From DRQF01 sp964559135 (GTDB taxonomy: Bacteria > Planctomycetota > GCA-002687715 > DRQF01): a DNA stretch of 64,000 bases. The notes under the pieces were generated by a model. That model made no database searches and was not told the origin of the DNA. It worked only from the letters and a program-made list of their open reading frames with translations. Positions 26,191 to 35,003 of the stretch are shown here, one piece after another. Within the stretch, counting starts at the first letter, position 1. Each line of letters opens with the position of its first letter. Where the stretch lies: contig CAZLGG010000001.1 of NCBI GenBank assembly GCA_964559135.1, positions 1-64,000 of the forward strand. The letters are read 5' to 3'. Both the position numbers and the translations under genes were made by a program.

Positions 26191-26212
26191 TGAGAATGAA
26201 TCTCATTTCTGA
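26191..26212. promoter_or_regulatory. Fur-like operator candidate
   Basis: TGAGAATGAATCTCATTTCT is an AT-rich imperfect dyad close to the Fur-box pattern of alternating GATAAT-type units. It lies in the 299-base divergent gap between the esterase-like gene and fdxA. It could make either gene iron- or metal-responsive. No fur gene is in the window. Confidence 0.4.
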
Positions 26213-26278
26213 GTTCCTGGAGGTTTTCCGTGCTCCTGACTTCCCTTGGCCTCCCTCGGGTGCATAATCGTCCCAGCA

Positions 26279-26300
26279 CCCGCCTCAACGATGAGGCGGG
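26279..26300 (+). terminator. Hairpin in the fdxA leader, terminator-like
   Basis: A perfect 9-bp stem (CCCGCCTCA / TGAGGCGGG) with loop ACGA, followed by TCTTT. It sits 52 bases before the fdxA ATG, so it lies in the leader if transcription starts upstream. The T run is short, so it may be an attenuator-like or mRNA-stabilising hairpin. Confidence 0.5.
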
Positions 26301-26352
26301 TCTTTGGGAAGCCAGACGGCTTCGGTTCGATCCATCTCGGAAGGAGTAAACG

Positions 26353-26679
26353 ATGGCATATGTGGTGGGTGAGCCCTGCGTCGACTGCAAGTACGGCGAC
26401 TGCGTGACGGACTGTCCGGTGGATTGCTTCTACCAGGGCGACAAGATGCTCTACATCAATCCCGATGAGTGCATCGATTGCGGTCAGTGCCTGCCGTTGT
26501 GCCCGGTGGAGGCGATCTTCGTCGATGACGACGGTCCGCCCAACCCCGAGGCCTACGTGGAGCACGATGCGGATTGGTACATCGAAGCCAACCGGGATTT
26601 CGACTATGCGGACGACAAACGGGTGACGGAGAAAGAAGCCGTCGTTCACGGCCCCAAGTGGGACGAGTCCAAGGCCTGA
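26353..26679 (+). CDS. fdxA: Seven-iron ferredoxin FdxA ([3Fe-4S][4Fe-4S])
   Basis: 108 residues. The first motif CVDCKYGDCVTDCPVDCF and the second CIDCGQCLPLCP are those of the dicluster FdxA family, followed by the acidic C-terminal extension typical of it (about residues 55-108). The family name is firm; the electron partner is not. GGAAGGAG precedes the ATG. Upstream lie a Fur-like site and a hairpin, and a strong terminator follows, so it is a one-gene transcript. Confidence 0.9.
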   Translation: MAYVVGEPCVDCKYGDCVTDCPVDCFYQGDKMLYINPDECIDCGQCLPLCPVEAIFVDDDGPPNPEAYVEHDADWYIEANRDFDYADDKRVTEKEAVVHGPKWDESKA

Positions 26680-26702
26680 ATCCGGCATCACCGCTCGAGG
26701 AA

Positions 26703-26738
26703 GGGCGCGAGGGGGAGACTCCGTCGCGCCCTTTTTTT
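26703..26738 (+). terminator. Rho-independent terminator of fdxA
   Basis: Stem GGGCGCGA / TCGCGCCC with a 13-base loop and seven T. It begins 23 bases after the fdxA stop. Confidence 0.9.
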
Positions 26739-26782
26739 CGTGACGAGCGACTTTCATCTCCAAGACCCCAATAAAGATGTCA

Positions 26783-26812
26783 TTGACAATCGATTTCCGA
26801 GCATGGCAAAAT
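26783..26812 (+). promoter_or_regulatory. Sigma-70-type promoter candidate for the ECF/kinase operon
   Basis: TTGACA (26783-26788), an 18-base spacer and CAAAAT (26807-26812), ending 64 bases before the sigma-factor ATG. The -35 is perfect; the -10 matches four of six. Confidence 0.5.
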
Positions 26813-26876
26813 GCCCGACACTGAGGGGACGGGACGTTGAGGGGGGTGGTTTCCCTTCACGAGCCGGAGTTCGGAA

Positions 26877-27527
26877 ATGGCGAAGATCATCTCGAGGACG
26901 CAATCGTCGTCCGAGCGGGCCTCGTGGCAGATCCTTCTCAACGCCAGCGGAGACGAGCGTCTTGCGCTGTGGGGCGAAGTCTTCTCACGTTTGCAGCCCC
27001 GCTTGGAGGTGTTCGTTCATTTCCGGATGTCTCCTTCACTGCGTCGCCGCTGGCCCGTCGAAGACGTCATTCAGTACACGTATCTGACGGCCTGGCGACG
27101 CATCGACACCTTTCACGACGGGAGGAATGACGGGCTTTATCGTTGGCTGGTGAGCATCGCCTACAGACTGCTGGGGAGCATCAAGCGCAATGAATTCGTT
27201 CGGCGGACCGAAAAACGATCGAGCGAACTGAAAGGAGCGGAGTCCTCCACCGCGGGGGGGGTGAGCCGGTTCGCGTTGGCCCAAAGCGCGGAGCGTGTCT
27301 CGCGCATGGTCATGCGTCATGAGGAGACGAACCGGGCTCTCCAAGCCCTGGAGTCCCTCTCCGACGGGGACCGCGAGGCGATTCTCCAACGGGTGTTCGA
27401 AGGGTTGCCGTTCAAAGAGATGGGGCAACGCTTCGGTGTCTCCGAGTCGGCGGCGCGCAAGCGTTACCAGCGTGCCCTGGAGAGGTTGAGGTCCTCTCAC
27501 GGATTTGTCGAGGAGCTGTTCCAATGA
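26877..27527 (+). CDS. ECF-type RNA polymerase sigma factor
   Basis: 216 residues. Region 2 (about residues 40-105) includes RRRWPVEDVIQYTYLTAWRR, a region 2.2-2.3-like core. Region 4 (about 150-210) has the ALESLSDGDREAIL box and the helix-turn-helix KEMGQRFGVSESAARKRYQR. The stop overlaps the start of a membrane Ser/Thr kinase gene (ATGA), the arrangement of the kinase-linked ECF groups found in planctomycetes. There the kinase probably replaces an anti-sigma factor. CGGAG lies before the ATG. Confidence 0.87.
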   Translation: MAKIISRTQSSSERASWQILLNASGDERLALWGEVFSRLQPRLEVFVHFRMSPSLRRRWPVEDVIQYTYLTAWRRIDTFHDGRNDGLYRWLVSIAYRLLGSIKRNEFVRRTEKRSSELKGAESSTAGGVSRFALAQSAERVSRMVMRHEETNRALQALESLSDGDREAILQRVFEGLPFKEMGQRFGVSESAARKRYQRALERLRSSHGFVEELFQ

Positions 27528-30442
27528 CGGAATCCTCCTCGTCGGAACCCACCCCCGAGCCCCGGCGCAAGCCACCGGAGGACGAAACCACGGAGCGCAT
27601 CGGAGCACGCCCGCCTCTCCACGTCCTCGATCAAATCCTCTCCGTTCTCTTGGAGGCCGTCGAAGAGTGTGATGGTGACATGGATGCCGTCGACATCGAA
27701 GCCGTGGCCGACCGGTTTCCCCACCACCGCAGCGTGGTGTTCGACGAGTGGGAAGCACAGCGCATTCGCAGTCGGCGGGCTCAGTCCGGCATGATCGGGC
27801 CTTACAGGCGTATGCGCCAAATCGGCAAGGGGGGGATGGGGGTCGTCTGGGAAGCGTTCGATCCCCGGGTGAAGCGATCGGTGGCCATCAAGCAGCTCAA
27901 GACCGAGCCGGTCTTGACCGGCACCAGCTTCGCGAACGGGCCCTCCCGGCTCGACCGGGAAGCGGAGGTCCTGGCCGCACTGGACCACCCGAACGTCGTC
28001 CGGGTCTACGAGTTCGAAGTTCTCGACGGGACGTCGTGTCTGGTCATGGAGCTCGTTCGGGGTGCATCGCTCAACAAGCTCATCGGCGCCTGTCGGGGAG
28101 GGCGCGTACGTCTTTCGCGACCGTCGGAGGGGTATCTGCTGCGGGACGTGATTCAGGCCGGAATGGCTGAGTCCCCCGCTGCGGAATCGCCGACGGCCCC
28201 GGCTGGGGCGGGTGGCTTCGCACCACAACCGGAGTGGAGTGACTGCTTGCGCGGGAAGTATCTGGGGGACATCTGTCGCTCCCTGGCCGGTGCGGCACGG
28301 GGGTTGGCCTATGCCCACGGTCGGGGCCTCGTTCACCGGGACATCAAGCCCGGGAACCTGATCATCGCCCGCGACGGCACGATCAAGATCGCTGACTTCG
28401 GCCTCGCCAAGGGGGGAGGACTGGCCCGGCTCTCCGTGACCGGAGAATTCATCGGAACCTATCAGTACGCGAGCCCCGAACAGGTGAGCATGCGCCACGC
28501 GGTCGAGGCGCCCAGTGACGTCTGGTCTCTCGGCGTGACCCTCTATGAACTGGTCACTTTGAAGTTGCCGTTTCCCCAAGACGCGTGTGAGGACCTTTTC
28601 CGGGAGATTCGTACGGGAAAACCACCCCATCCCCGTCTCCTGAACTCCCGGATTCCCGCCCCTCTCGAGGGCGTGATTCTCCGATGCCTGGAAAAGGACC
28701 CGGCGTTGCGTCCCACGGCCGAGCAACTGGCCACCTCCCTGCAGCAGTTCGCCGATGGCGAATACGTGGCGATGGGGCCGGTCCCCATCCATCGAAGGTT
28801 CGGCAGTTGGCTGCGCCGACCCACCCGTTGGAGCACCGCCGTGATGGTAGCTGCCGCGGCCATCCTGCTGGTCTGGGCGACGAGTCTATGGGCGAGCCAC
28901 CGTGAGCAGATGGCCCGCGTCGAGGAAGCCGTGGCCGAAGCGCAGGAACACCTGGAAGCGGTCGAGACGCGGCGGGACCCAGGGGAAGTCGCAGCGACCT
29001 TGAAGTCCGTGCGGCGGCTGAGAGCCCTCTCCTCGGCGCCCCGGATCGAGGGCGAAGCCCTTCGCATCCTCGGGCGCCTGGCGGCCCGGCAGGCCGACCA
29101 CGAGGATGCCGTCCGCTCTCTGACCGCGGCGAGCGCCGTGTTTCCCCTCGGCCCGGACGACGCACTCCTCCTGGCTCGTTCGACCTTCGCGAGCGGGGAC
29201 CTCGACGGGGCCCGTCGCAGGTACGGAGCTTTGAATCCCGACGCGAGAAAGCTCGTGGCGCCGGGTGAGGAATCCCTCGTGCGGGCGTTCGGGGACGGTG
29301 TCCCCGTCGAAGGCTTGGGCCCCTACATGCTGCACGCGGCGCTGCCCGCCCAAGGGGTGGGGGGGCTCCCCGCGGGTTCCTTCATTCCATGCGTGGATCA
29401 CAGGCCGCTTCCTTGGTCCCTCGTCGCGGTCGTTCCCGAGGGCGACCGTGCTCGTGTCGTTCCCATCGCGCCTCCTCGTTCTCGTCGCAATGACCGGAAT
29501 TCCGTGGACAACCTGGCTGTCGCTCCCGCGACGGCGGAGGTTTCGGCGCGTCTCGTGGTGGCCGTAAAAGAGGGTTTCTGGGTCACCGCCGGCCCCCTGA
29601 CCGAAGGAGACCACCCGGTCTGGACGAAGATCCACGACCCGGAGCCGTCGTGGAACGTCGCGGTGGACGACTCGAAATACACAACCATGTTGCCCGCGGC
29701 CCTGGACTCGGACGTCTTCCTCGCCGGATGGTATCGGTCGGGTTCCGTCCTTCCTCTGAAGGGTTCCGGACCGGGGGTGCGTTGGCCGGCTCCCCTCCAG
29801 GGAAGCGACATTCAATTCGCCAAGACCGTCGCGTGGAAAGGCGAGCCCGTGGTGATCCTCGGTCTGGGCCCGTGGAGCCATTTTTCGCTCCACCTGCTGA
29901 CGCCGGGAAGGGGAGGACGCCTCGTGCCGCGGTCCCGTGTGCGCATGGGGACGCCGGATGATGCCGTCGTCCTGCACCGGCCGGACGGCACCGACCTGCT
30001 TCTCGTCAGCTGCATGGCCCAGGAGTCCTACATGAGTGATCTTCTCCTGGGCCGCGCGAACCCCTATGGCTGGGAGTTCGGCCTTTATGCCCTGGACGAA
30101 GAGGTGGAAACAGGTTCGCTGGTGCCGCGGGCTCTTGCCCTCCATCCCCGTCCATGGACCGGTCGGGCTCGACTGCATGTGGCCGACGTCCTGGGTGACG
30201 ACGGGGATGAAATTCTTTTTTCCGAACAGGTGATGGGCGTCGACGGCGTGCGAACATTGTGCCGGACCCGTGTGCTTCGGATCACGGGGGGCGTGGCGCG
30301 GCCGCGATTCGAACACGTGCTCTGGCTCCCGGGAATCGTGCGCGGCGTGGCCCGCGACGCGACCGGCGCCCGCCTGCTCTTCATCGAGGATTGCGACGAG
30401 GCGGGCGTTCCTACCCGCCGCCTCGTGAGGCTGGCCCCATGA
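27524..30442 (+). CDS. Transmembrane Hanks-type Ser/Thr protein kinase
   Basis: 972 residues. The kinase domain covers about 93-412: Gly loop GKGGMG 101-106, Lys123 (AIK), HRDIKPGN 271-278 (catalytic Asp273), DFG 291-293, SPEQ 317-320 and SDVWSLG 331-337. About 45 extra residues (near 197-243, Pro/Ala-rich) are inserted before helix E. One membrane segment follows at about 437-456. The exported part starts with a coiled-coil or TPR-like helical stretch (about 460-600) and continues as a large beta-rich domain resembling FG-GAP-like sensor domains. It probably reads an outside signal and phosphorylates the coupled ECF factor. It is coupled by ATGA to the genes on both sides. Confidence 0.88.
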   Translation: MTESSSSEPTPEPRRKPPEDETTERIGARPPLHVLDQILSVLLEAVEECDGDMDAVDIEAVADRFPHHRSVVFDEWEAQRIRSRRAQSGMIGPYRRMRQIGKGGMGVVWEAFDPRVKRSVAIKQLKTEPVLTGTSFANGPSRLDREAEVLAALDHPNVVRVYEFEVLDGTSCLVMELVRGASLNKLIGACRGGRVRLSRPSEGYLLRDVIQAGMAESPAAESPTAPAGAGGFAPQPEWSDCLRGKYLGDICRSLAGAARGLAYAHGRGLVHRDIKPGNLIIARDGTIKIADFGLAKGGGLARLSVTGEFIGTYQYASPEQVSMRHAVEAPSDVWSLGVTLYELVTLKLPFPQDACEDLFREIRTGKPPHPRLLNSRIPAPLEGVILRCLEKDPALRPTAEQLATSLQQFADGEYVAMGPVPIHRRFGSWLRRPTRWSTAVMVAAAAILLVWATSLWASHREQMARVEEAVAEAQEHLEAVETRRDPGEVAATLKSVRRLRALSSAPRIEGEALRILGRLAARQADHEDAVRSLTAASAVFPLGPDDALLLARSTFASGDLDGARRRYGALNPDARKLVAPGEESLVRAFGDGVPVEGLGPYMLHAALPAQGVGGLPAGSFIPCVDHRPLPWSLVAVVPEGDRARVVPIAPPRSRRNDRNSVDNLAVAPATAEVSARLVVAVKEGFWVTAGPLTEGDHPVWTKIHDPEPSWNVAVDDSKYTTMLPAALDSDVFLAGWYRSGSVLPLKGSGPGVRWPAPLQGSDIQFAKTVAWKGEPVVILGLGPWSHFSLHLLTPGRGGRLVPRSRVRMGTPDDAVVLHRPDGTDLLLVSCMAQESYMSDLLLGRANPYGWEFGLYALDEEVETGSLVPRALALHPRPWTGRARLHVADVLGDDGDEILFSEQVMGVDGVRTLCRTRVLRITGGVARPRFEHVLWLPGIVRGVARDATGARLLFIEDCDEAGVPTRRLVRLAP

Positions 30443-31839
30443 GGTCGCGACGATTCTGGATCGGCGCGATTTTCATCGTTGGTCTCGCGTGTCCATCCTG
30501 CGGGAACGGGGAGCCTCGTGAGACGATCCCCGCGGCGACTCGGGCCGCGATGGCCCGGGTTCTGGCTCCGGACAACCCGGGGCCCTTGGTGCCCCATTCC
30601 GCCTACGTCCCCAAGCCGCGGATCACGGACCTGCTCTTCCACGAGACCCATCTTCGTGACGACGGGCCCGACTCGACCGAGGGCTGGGTCCGGACCGACC
30701 TCCTCGATGAGAGGTCCCTCGCTCATCTTCAGGCGGCCAGCCCGTTTTCGCCCACCGTCGTCCGCCTGCTCGGGGGGGCTCCCGGGCTGTTCTTCGAGGG
30801 GGATGGGCACCTGCCCAACGGATGCAGAATCCCCGTGGGGAGGATCGACGGTGATTTCCGGGTGCGTCTGCGGTCCCGGGTCACGCGCGTGGACCAATGG
30901 AATTCGGCACTGACCCTCACCTTCACGCAAGACGAGGTCTCCGGCGAGACAGGGGAAGGAGGACGACGCGGCGACGCGGAGTTGAGATTCCAAGTCTCGC
31001 TGGGCGGTGGAGGCGACGGACGGCAGGGCGGATACGACCACAGCGTCAACGTCAGTCTTGGTGAGTCTCCGATCCTGGACGTGCGCCTCGGGGAGTGGGG
31101 GTGGATGACCGGACGGTCCTACGACTGGATCGCGACCGTTCACGATGACGGGGAAGGGTGGACGGTGACGGCGTCCATCCGGGATCCCTTGACGGGCCGG
31201 GTGGTCGCCGGACCGTCCCGACGCAGATTTCTTCCCGCCGCCCTTGCAAGAAGGCGGATGTGGTCGTTCCGAAAGACTTCGCGAAACAATGGACCGACCC
31301 TGCATGGCGTGATCGAACGCCTCTGGCTGGAGACGGAACACCCCCTGGAGGAGCGCTTCGTGGACGGATCCCCCGAGGAGACGTGGGCGCGCTTTGGCCG
31401 CTGGGCCCGGGGGGAGTTTGCTCCCCGGGATGCGGCTTGGACGGACGAGGTGGACGAGGCCCATCTCGATGAACTGGCCGGCTTGGCCTGGGCCCGTCTG
31501 CGGTGGAAGGCTGAGGATGAGGTCACGCTTCCCGTGGTGAAGGCCGTCGTCGTCCTTCTCGCGGATCTCCTGGAGGAGGAGGATCGGGCGTGGAAACGCC
31601 GGGCCACCCCCAGCGGACGAGGGTGGGAGACGAACCCCAAGGTTGTTCGTCTCCTGGCCTGGGTGGAGAAACTTTTTCCGCGGCTTCGGCGTCGCATCGT
31701 CGAGGACCGCGGGTGGAAGGATGAGGACTTGGCGAAGGCCCTGCGGCGGCTGGCGTCCTTCTTTCCCGACCTCCGGTACCCCCGTGTTTGCTCCGGCTAC
31801 GACATGGAGGATCTCGCCCGGGTGCTGTCGGGGAGGTGA
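30439..31839 (+). CDS. Lipoprotein of unknown function coupled to the kinase
   Basis: 466 residues with a short lipoprotein-type signal (MRSRRFWIGAIFIVGLAC, lipobox VGLAC, Cys18). Residues about 60-290 are beta-rich (RFQVSLGGGGDGRQGGYDHS) and might form a concanavalin-like sandwich; the C-terminal third is helical. No family recognised. Its ATG overlaps the kinase stop (ATGA), so sigma factor, kinase and lipoprotein are made together. It may be the ligand-binding partner of the kinase's exported domain. Convergent with the Nudix gene, 7 bases apart. Confidence 0.65.
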   Translation: MRSRRFWIGAIFIVGLACPSCGNGEPRETIPAATRAAMARVLAPDNPGPLVPHSAYVPKPRITDLLFHETHLRDDGPDSTEGWVRTDLLDERSLAHLQAASPFSPTVVRLLGGAPGLFFEGDGHLPNGCRIPVGRIDGDFRVRLRSRVTRVDQWNSALTLTFTQDEVSGETGEGGRRGDAELRFQVSLGGGGDGRQGGYDHSVNVSLGESPILDVRLGEWGWMTGRSYDWIATVHDDGEGWTVTASIRDPLTGRVVAGPSRRRFLPAALARRRMWSFRKTSRNNGPTLHGVIERLWLETEHPLEERFVDGSPEETWARFGRWARGEFAPRDAAWTDEVDEAHLDELAGLAWARLRWKAEDEVTLPVVKAVVVLLADLLEEEDRAWKRRATPSGRGWETNPKVVRLLAWVEKLFPRLRRRIVEDRGWKDEDLAKALRRLASFFPDLRYPRVCSGYDMEDLARVLSGR

Positions 31840-31846
31840 CGAGGGC

Positions 31847-32326
31847 TCAGTCCCCGACCAGGCGCGCCGCCGCGTCCTCCAGGATGACGTCGTGGTCGAA
31901 GGCGAGGGGAGGGCGCGTCTCGAGGGGGAAAAAGCGCGCCGTGGTGGCGTCGTCGCCGCCGCGGGGTTCCCCCGTGGACGCCTCCGCGAAGCCCGTGTAG
32001 GCCACGGAGATGGTGTGCCCCCTGGGATCCCGCCCAGGGGTGCCGTAGGCGCCCACCTGGATGAGATCCCCGGCCGCGAGCCCGGTCTCTTCTCGGAGTT
32101 CTCGCCGTGCGGCGTCTTCCAAATCCTCCATCGTGTCGACGAACCCCCCGGGCAGGGCCCACGCGCCTCGATACGGGGGACGGCCTCGTTCGATGAGAAG
32201 GACTTCCAGGCTCTCCTCGTCCCGCCTGCGAAACAACACGACATCCACGGTCACCGCCGGGCGAGGATGGTCGTAGCAGAATCGTCGCGTCGCTTTCACC
32301 ACGAGGAGGGGCCCCGGGGCGGCCAT
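31847..32326 (-). CDS. Nudix hydrolase
   Basis: 159 residues. The Nudix box is complete at about 61-83: GGFVDTMEDLEDAARRELREETGL, preceded by the usual YRGAWALPG. Family members cleave nucleoside diphosphates linked to another group. The pattern fits ADP-ribose/NADH pyrophosphatase-like members, but substrate cannot be set from sequence. The start lies inside the end of the rhomboid gene (31-base overlap), so the two are probably co-transcribed. Confidence 0.85.
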   Translation of the reverse strand: MAAPGPLLVVKATRRFCYDHPRPAVTVDVVLFRRRDEESLEVLLIERGRPPYRGAWALPGGFVDTMEDLEDAARRELREETGLAAGDLIQVGAYGTPGRDPRGHTISVAYTGFAEASTGEPRGGDDATTARFFPLETRPPLAFDHDVILEDAAARLVGD

Positions 32327-33159
32327 CGGCGCGGTTGCGAGAAGAACGAGGTGCGGCGCCGTCGCTCCTTGTGCTCTTGCGTCTCCAGGAGTTTGACGAG
32401 GAGCAGGCCCGCCGCGAAGCCGCCCACGTGAGCCCAATAGGCGACGCCGCCTCCCGTCATGCTGCCGCCGAGAATCCCCAGGAATTGCATCGCGAACCAG
32501 ATGGGAAGAAAGACCAGGGCCGGGAGTTCCGTGGTGAACCAGATGTAGCCGAGGGGCACCAACGTGACGATGCGCGCCTTGGGATAGAGGAGAAGATATC
32601 CACCCAGGACTCCCCCGATGGCCCCCGAGGCGCCGAGCGTGGGAACGAGACTCTCCGGCGCGCTGAACACGTGAGCCGCCGCCGCCACGAGGCCGCATGC
32701 CAGATAGAAGATGAGGAAACGCACCTTCCCGAGGGCGTCCTCCAGGTTGTTCCCGAAGATCCAGAGGAAGAGCATGTTCCCAATGAGGTGCATCCAGCCC
32801 CCGTGCATGAACATGGACGTGAAAAGCGTCAGCCAGGCGGGGGCTTTCTGACGGGCCAGGATCTTCACTCCGGGAGGAGGCGCCATCGTGTCATCGAGGA
32901 CGAGAAACGTCAGGTCCCCTCGCATGCCGGGGGTGCGCCTGGAGACGGGGATCGCCCGCATGTCCTTGAAGGCCATCACCGGCTCCCCCTCCTTGCCGAG
33001 GACGCGATAGGGGACGACGGCATACTCGAACGCTTTCACCTGTTCTTCGAGCGGGCTGCCCATCGACTGCCAGAGGAAGATCAGGACGTTGAGCGCGATG
33101 AGCGCCACGGTCAGATGGGGAGAGTGAAGAGTTGGATTCTTGTCGCGTAGAGGAATCAT
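32296..33159 (-). CDS. Rhomboid-family intramembrane serine protease
   Basis: 287 residues with six or seven membrane segments. Signature HGGWMHLIGNM at 119-129 (oxyanion Asn128), catalytic Ser178 in LGASGAIGG, catalytic His244 in YWAHVGG. An exported loop of about 75 residues sits between the first segment and the HGGWMH region, longer than in GlpG. It cuts single-pass proteins in the membrane; substrates unknown. It lies upstream of and overlaps the Nudix gene, and is divergent from the aldehyde dehydrogenase. Confidence 0.9.
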   Translation of the reverse strand: MIPLRDKNPTLHSPHLTVALIALNVLIFLWQSMGSPLEEQVKAFEYAVVPYRVLGKEGEPVMAFKDMRAIPVSRRTPGMRGDLTFLVLDDTMAPPPGVKILARQKAPAWLTLFTSMFMHGGWMHLIGNMLFLWIFGNNLEDALGKVRFLIFYLACGLVAAAAHVFSAPESLVPTLGASGAIGGVLGGYLLLYPKARIVTLVPLGYIWFTTELPALVFLPIWFAMQFLGILGGSMTGGGVAYWAHVGGFAAGLLLVKLLETQEHKERRRRTSFFSQPRRWPPRGPSSW

Positions 33160-33268
33160 CGTGCGACAAGCCTAACGCGATGGCGGGGGTTCAGATACCG
33201 GCTGGATCGCGGATATTGGGATGACGTGGGGCCGGTGGTACGCTCCGGCCGCTCGAGGAGGTGTCGAC

Positions 33269-34825
33269 ATGCGGAAACTGAAAAACTACATCCAGGGGCG
33301 CTGGCAGGAAGGCGAAGGCCGGGAAGCGGTCCTCGTCAGCCCCGCGAACGGCGAGGCATTTGCCGAGGTCTCGGCCAAGGGGATCGACCACGCGGCGGGT
33401 CTGGCCCATGCACGGCAGGTCGGAGGGCCGGCGCTTCGCTCCATGAGCTTTGCCGAAAGAGGCGCCCTGTTGAAGGGATTGAGTCAGGCCCTCCACGCGA
33501 AGCGCGAGGAGTTGATCGCCCTGGCGGTCGCCGAACTCGGCAACACCCGGGGCGACGCGAAGTTCGACCTGGACGGCGCCACCGGGACTTTGGCGTGGTA
33601 TGCCTCCCTCGGCAAGAAACTGGGAGATGCCCGGTATCGTCTGGATGGTGAACCCGAGGAGTTGGGGGCGTCGTCTCGGCTGCAAGGTCAGCATGTCTTC
33701 GTGCCCCGCAAGGGCGTGGCGGTCCTCATCAACGCCTACAACTTTCCCGCCTGGGGCATGGCCGAGAAGATGGCCACCGGTCTTCTCGCCGGGATGCCGG
33801 TCTACGTGAAGCCCGGCACGGCTTCGGCGTCGCTGGCCCACGCGGCGGCCGAGATCATCGTCGACGCCGGCGTGCTCCCGGACGGCGTGTTTTCCTTCAT
33901 GTGTGGACGCGCGGGAGATCTGCTGGATCACCTGGAGTTCCAAGACTGTGTGGCGTTCACGGGCTCGGCGGCCACGGGACGAGTGATCCGCTCCCATCCG
34001 CGCTTGCTCGAGAAGGGCGTGCGCGTGAACGTGGAAGCGGACAGTTTGAATTCGGCGATCCTCGGGGCCGACGTCGAGGAGGACAGTGAGACGTTTGATC
34101 TGTTCATCCGCGACGTGGTGAACGACCTCACCCAAAAAGCAGGGCAAAAGTGCACCGCGATTCGTCGGATCGTCGTGCCCGTCGATGCCGTGGAGAGTGT
34201 CAAGACGCGTATCGAGGACGAGTTGGCCCGGGTTCCCATCGGTTTGCCCTCCGAGAAGGGGGTACGCATGGGGCCGCTCGCGGGGGCGGATCAGCTCGAG
34301 GAGGCCAAGGCTCGCCTCGGGGATCTCCTCGAGTGTACGCAGGTCGCCGTCGGAAATCCCGAGGATCTCTCCGGGCTGCGAGGCGACGTTTCGCAGGGCG
34401 CTTTCATGAAACCGCTCCTCCTCCAGGCGTCTTCCGCGGAAGGCGCCCCCGCCGTCCATGGCATCGAAGTCTTCGGACCCGTCAGCACGCTCGTTCCCTA
34501 CGATGGCTCGGCGGCGGCCGCCGCGGAGATCCTCGCTCGGGGGGAAGGGTCCCTCGTCGCTTCCTTCTACTCGGACGACCGGGAGTTCGCCGCGGCTCTC
34601 ATCGAGGAGGCGGCCCCCTACCAGGGGAGGCTCGTCTGGGGGTCGAAGCGCGTGGCCGGGTCGGCGCCCACGCCGGGCACCGTTTTCCCTCAGTTCATCC
34701 ACGGCGGGCCGGGGCGAGCGGGCGACGGGGAAGAGCTGGGAGGCGTCCGCGGACTCGATTTCTACAGTCAACGGGTCGCCATCGAAGGCTTCGGGCCACT
34801 CTTGGAGCGCATCCTCGGGCGCTGA
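33269..34825 (+). CDS. Aldehyde dehydrogenase of the PaaZ/BoxD type
   Basis: 518 residues, soluble. ALDH motifs are NAYNFPAWGMAEK (about residue 160), the NAD-site FTGSAATGR (about 230), the Glu-bearing VEADSLNSAIL (about 250) and the nucleophile Cys295 in KAGQKCTAIRR. The sequence matches the aldehyde dehydrogenase part of PaaZ and of BoxD (3,4-dehydroadipyl-CoA semialdehyde dehydrogenase), not classical ALDHs. There is no hydratase domain, which favours the BoxD type, yet no other aromatic-degradation gene is near. AGGAGG before the ATG fixes the start. Confidence 0.78.
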   Translation: MRKLKNYIQGRWQEGEGREAVLVSPANGEAFAEVSAKGIDHAAGLAHARQVGGPALRSMSFAERGALLKGLSQALHAKREELIALAVAELGNTRGDAKFDLDGATGTLAWYASLGKKLGDARYRLDGEPEELGASSRLQGQHVFVPRKGVAVLINAYNFPAWGMAEKMATGLLAGMPVYVKPGTASASLAHAAAEIIVDAGVLPDGVFSFMCGRAGDLLDHLEFQDCVAFTGSAATGRVIRSHPRLLEKGVRVNVEADSLNSAILGADVEEDSETFDLFIRDVVNDLTQKAGQKCTAIRRIVVPVDAVESVKTRIEDELARVPIGLPSEKGVRMGPLAGADQLEEAKARLGDLLECTQVAVGNPEDLSGLRGDVSQGAFMKPLLLQASSAEGAPAVHGIEVFGPVSTLVPYDGSAAAAAEILARGEGSLVASFYSDDREFAAALIEEAAPYQGRLVWGSKRVAGSAPTPGTVFPQFIHGGPGRAGDGEELGGVRGLDFYSQRVAIEGFGPLLERILGR

Positions 34826-34847
34826 ATGGGGATGGTGGGAAAGAAAA

Positions 34848-34945
34848 TGGCGGGAGCGCATGGGAATCGAACCCACCAAACGGGTTATTTGCCCGTTCCT
34901 CCGGATTTGAAATCCGGGCCCGGCACCAGCTCGAGAACCGCTCCC
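34848..34945 (-). tRNA. selC: tRNA-Sec (anticodon UCA)
   Basis: 98 bases, the length expected for bacterial tRNA-Sec. The anticodon arm CCGGA-TTTCAAA-TCCGG gives UCA. There is a long variable arm (ACGGG...CCCGT), T arm GTGGG-TTCGATT-CCCAT, acceptor GGGAGCG/CGCTCCC, discriminator G and an encoded CCA. An eighth acceptor pair, usual in bacterial tRNA-Sec, would be G-G here. It lies 58 bases after selD on the same strand. Confidence 0.95.
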
Positions 34946-35003
34946 CCGAGGCGCAATGTATAAGCGTCCGGCTGCCATTGTGCAAGGCGCCGACGCCGTC
35001 CCC

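Noticed and set aside
30085..32244. 719-codon open frame on the minus strand
   Set aside because: Antisense to the kinase and lipoprotein genes, both coupled by start-stop overlaps; no motif or ribosome-binding site supports it.
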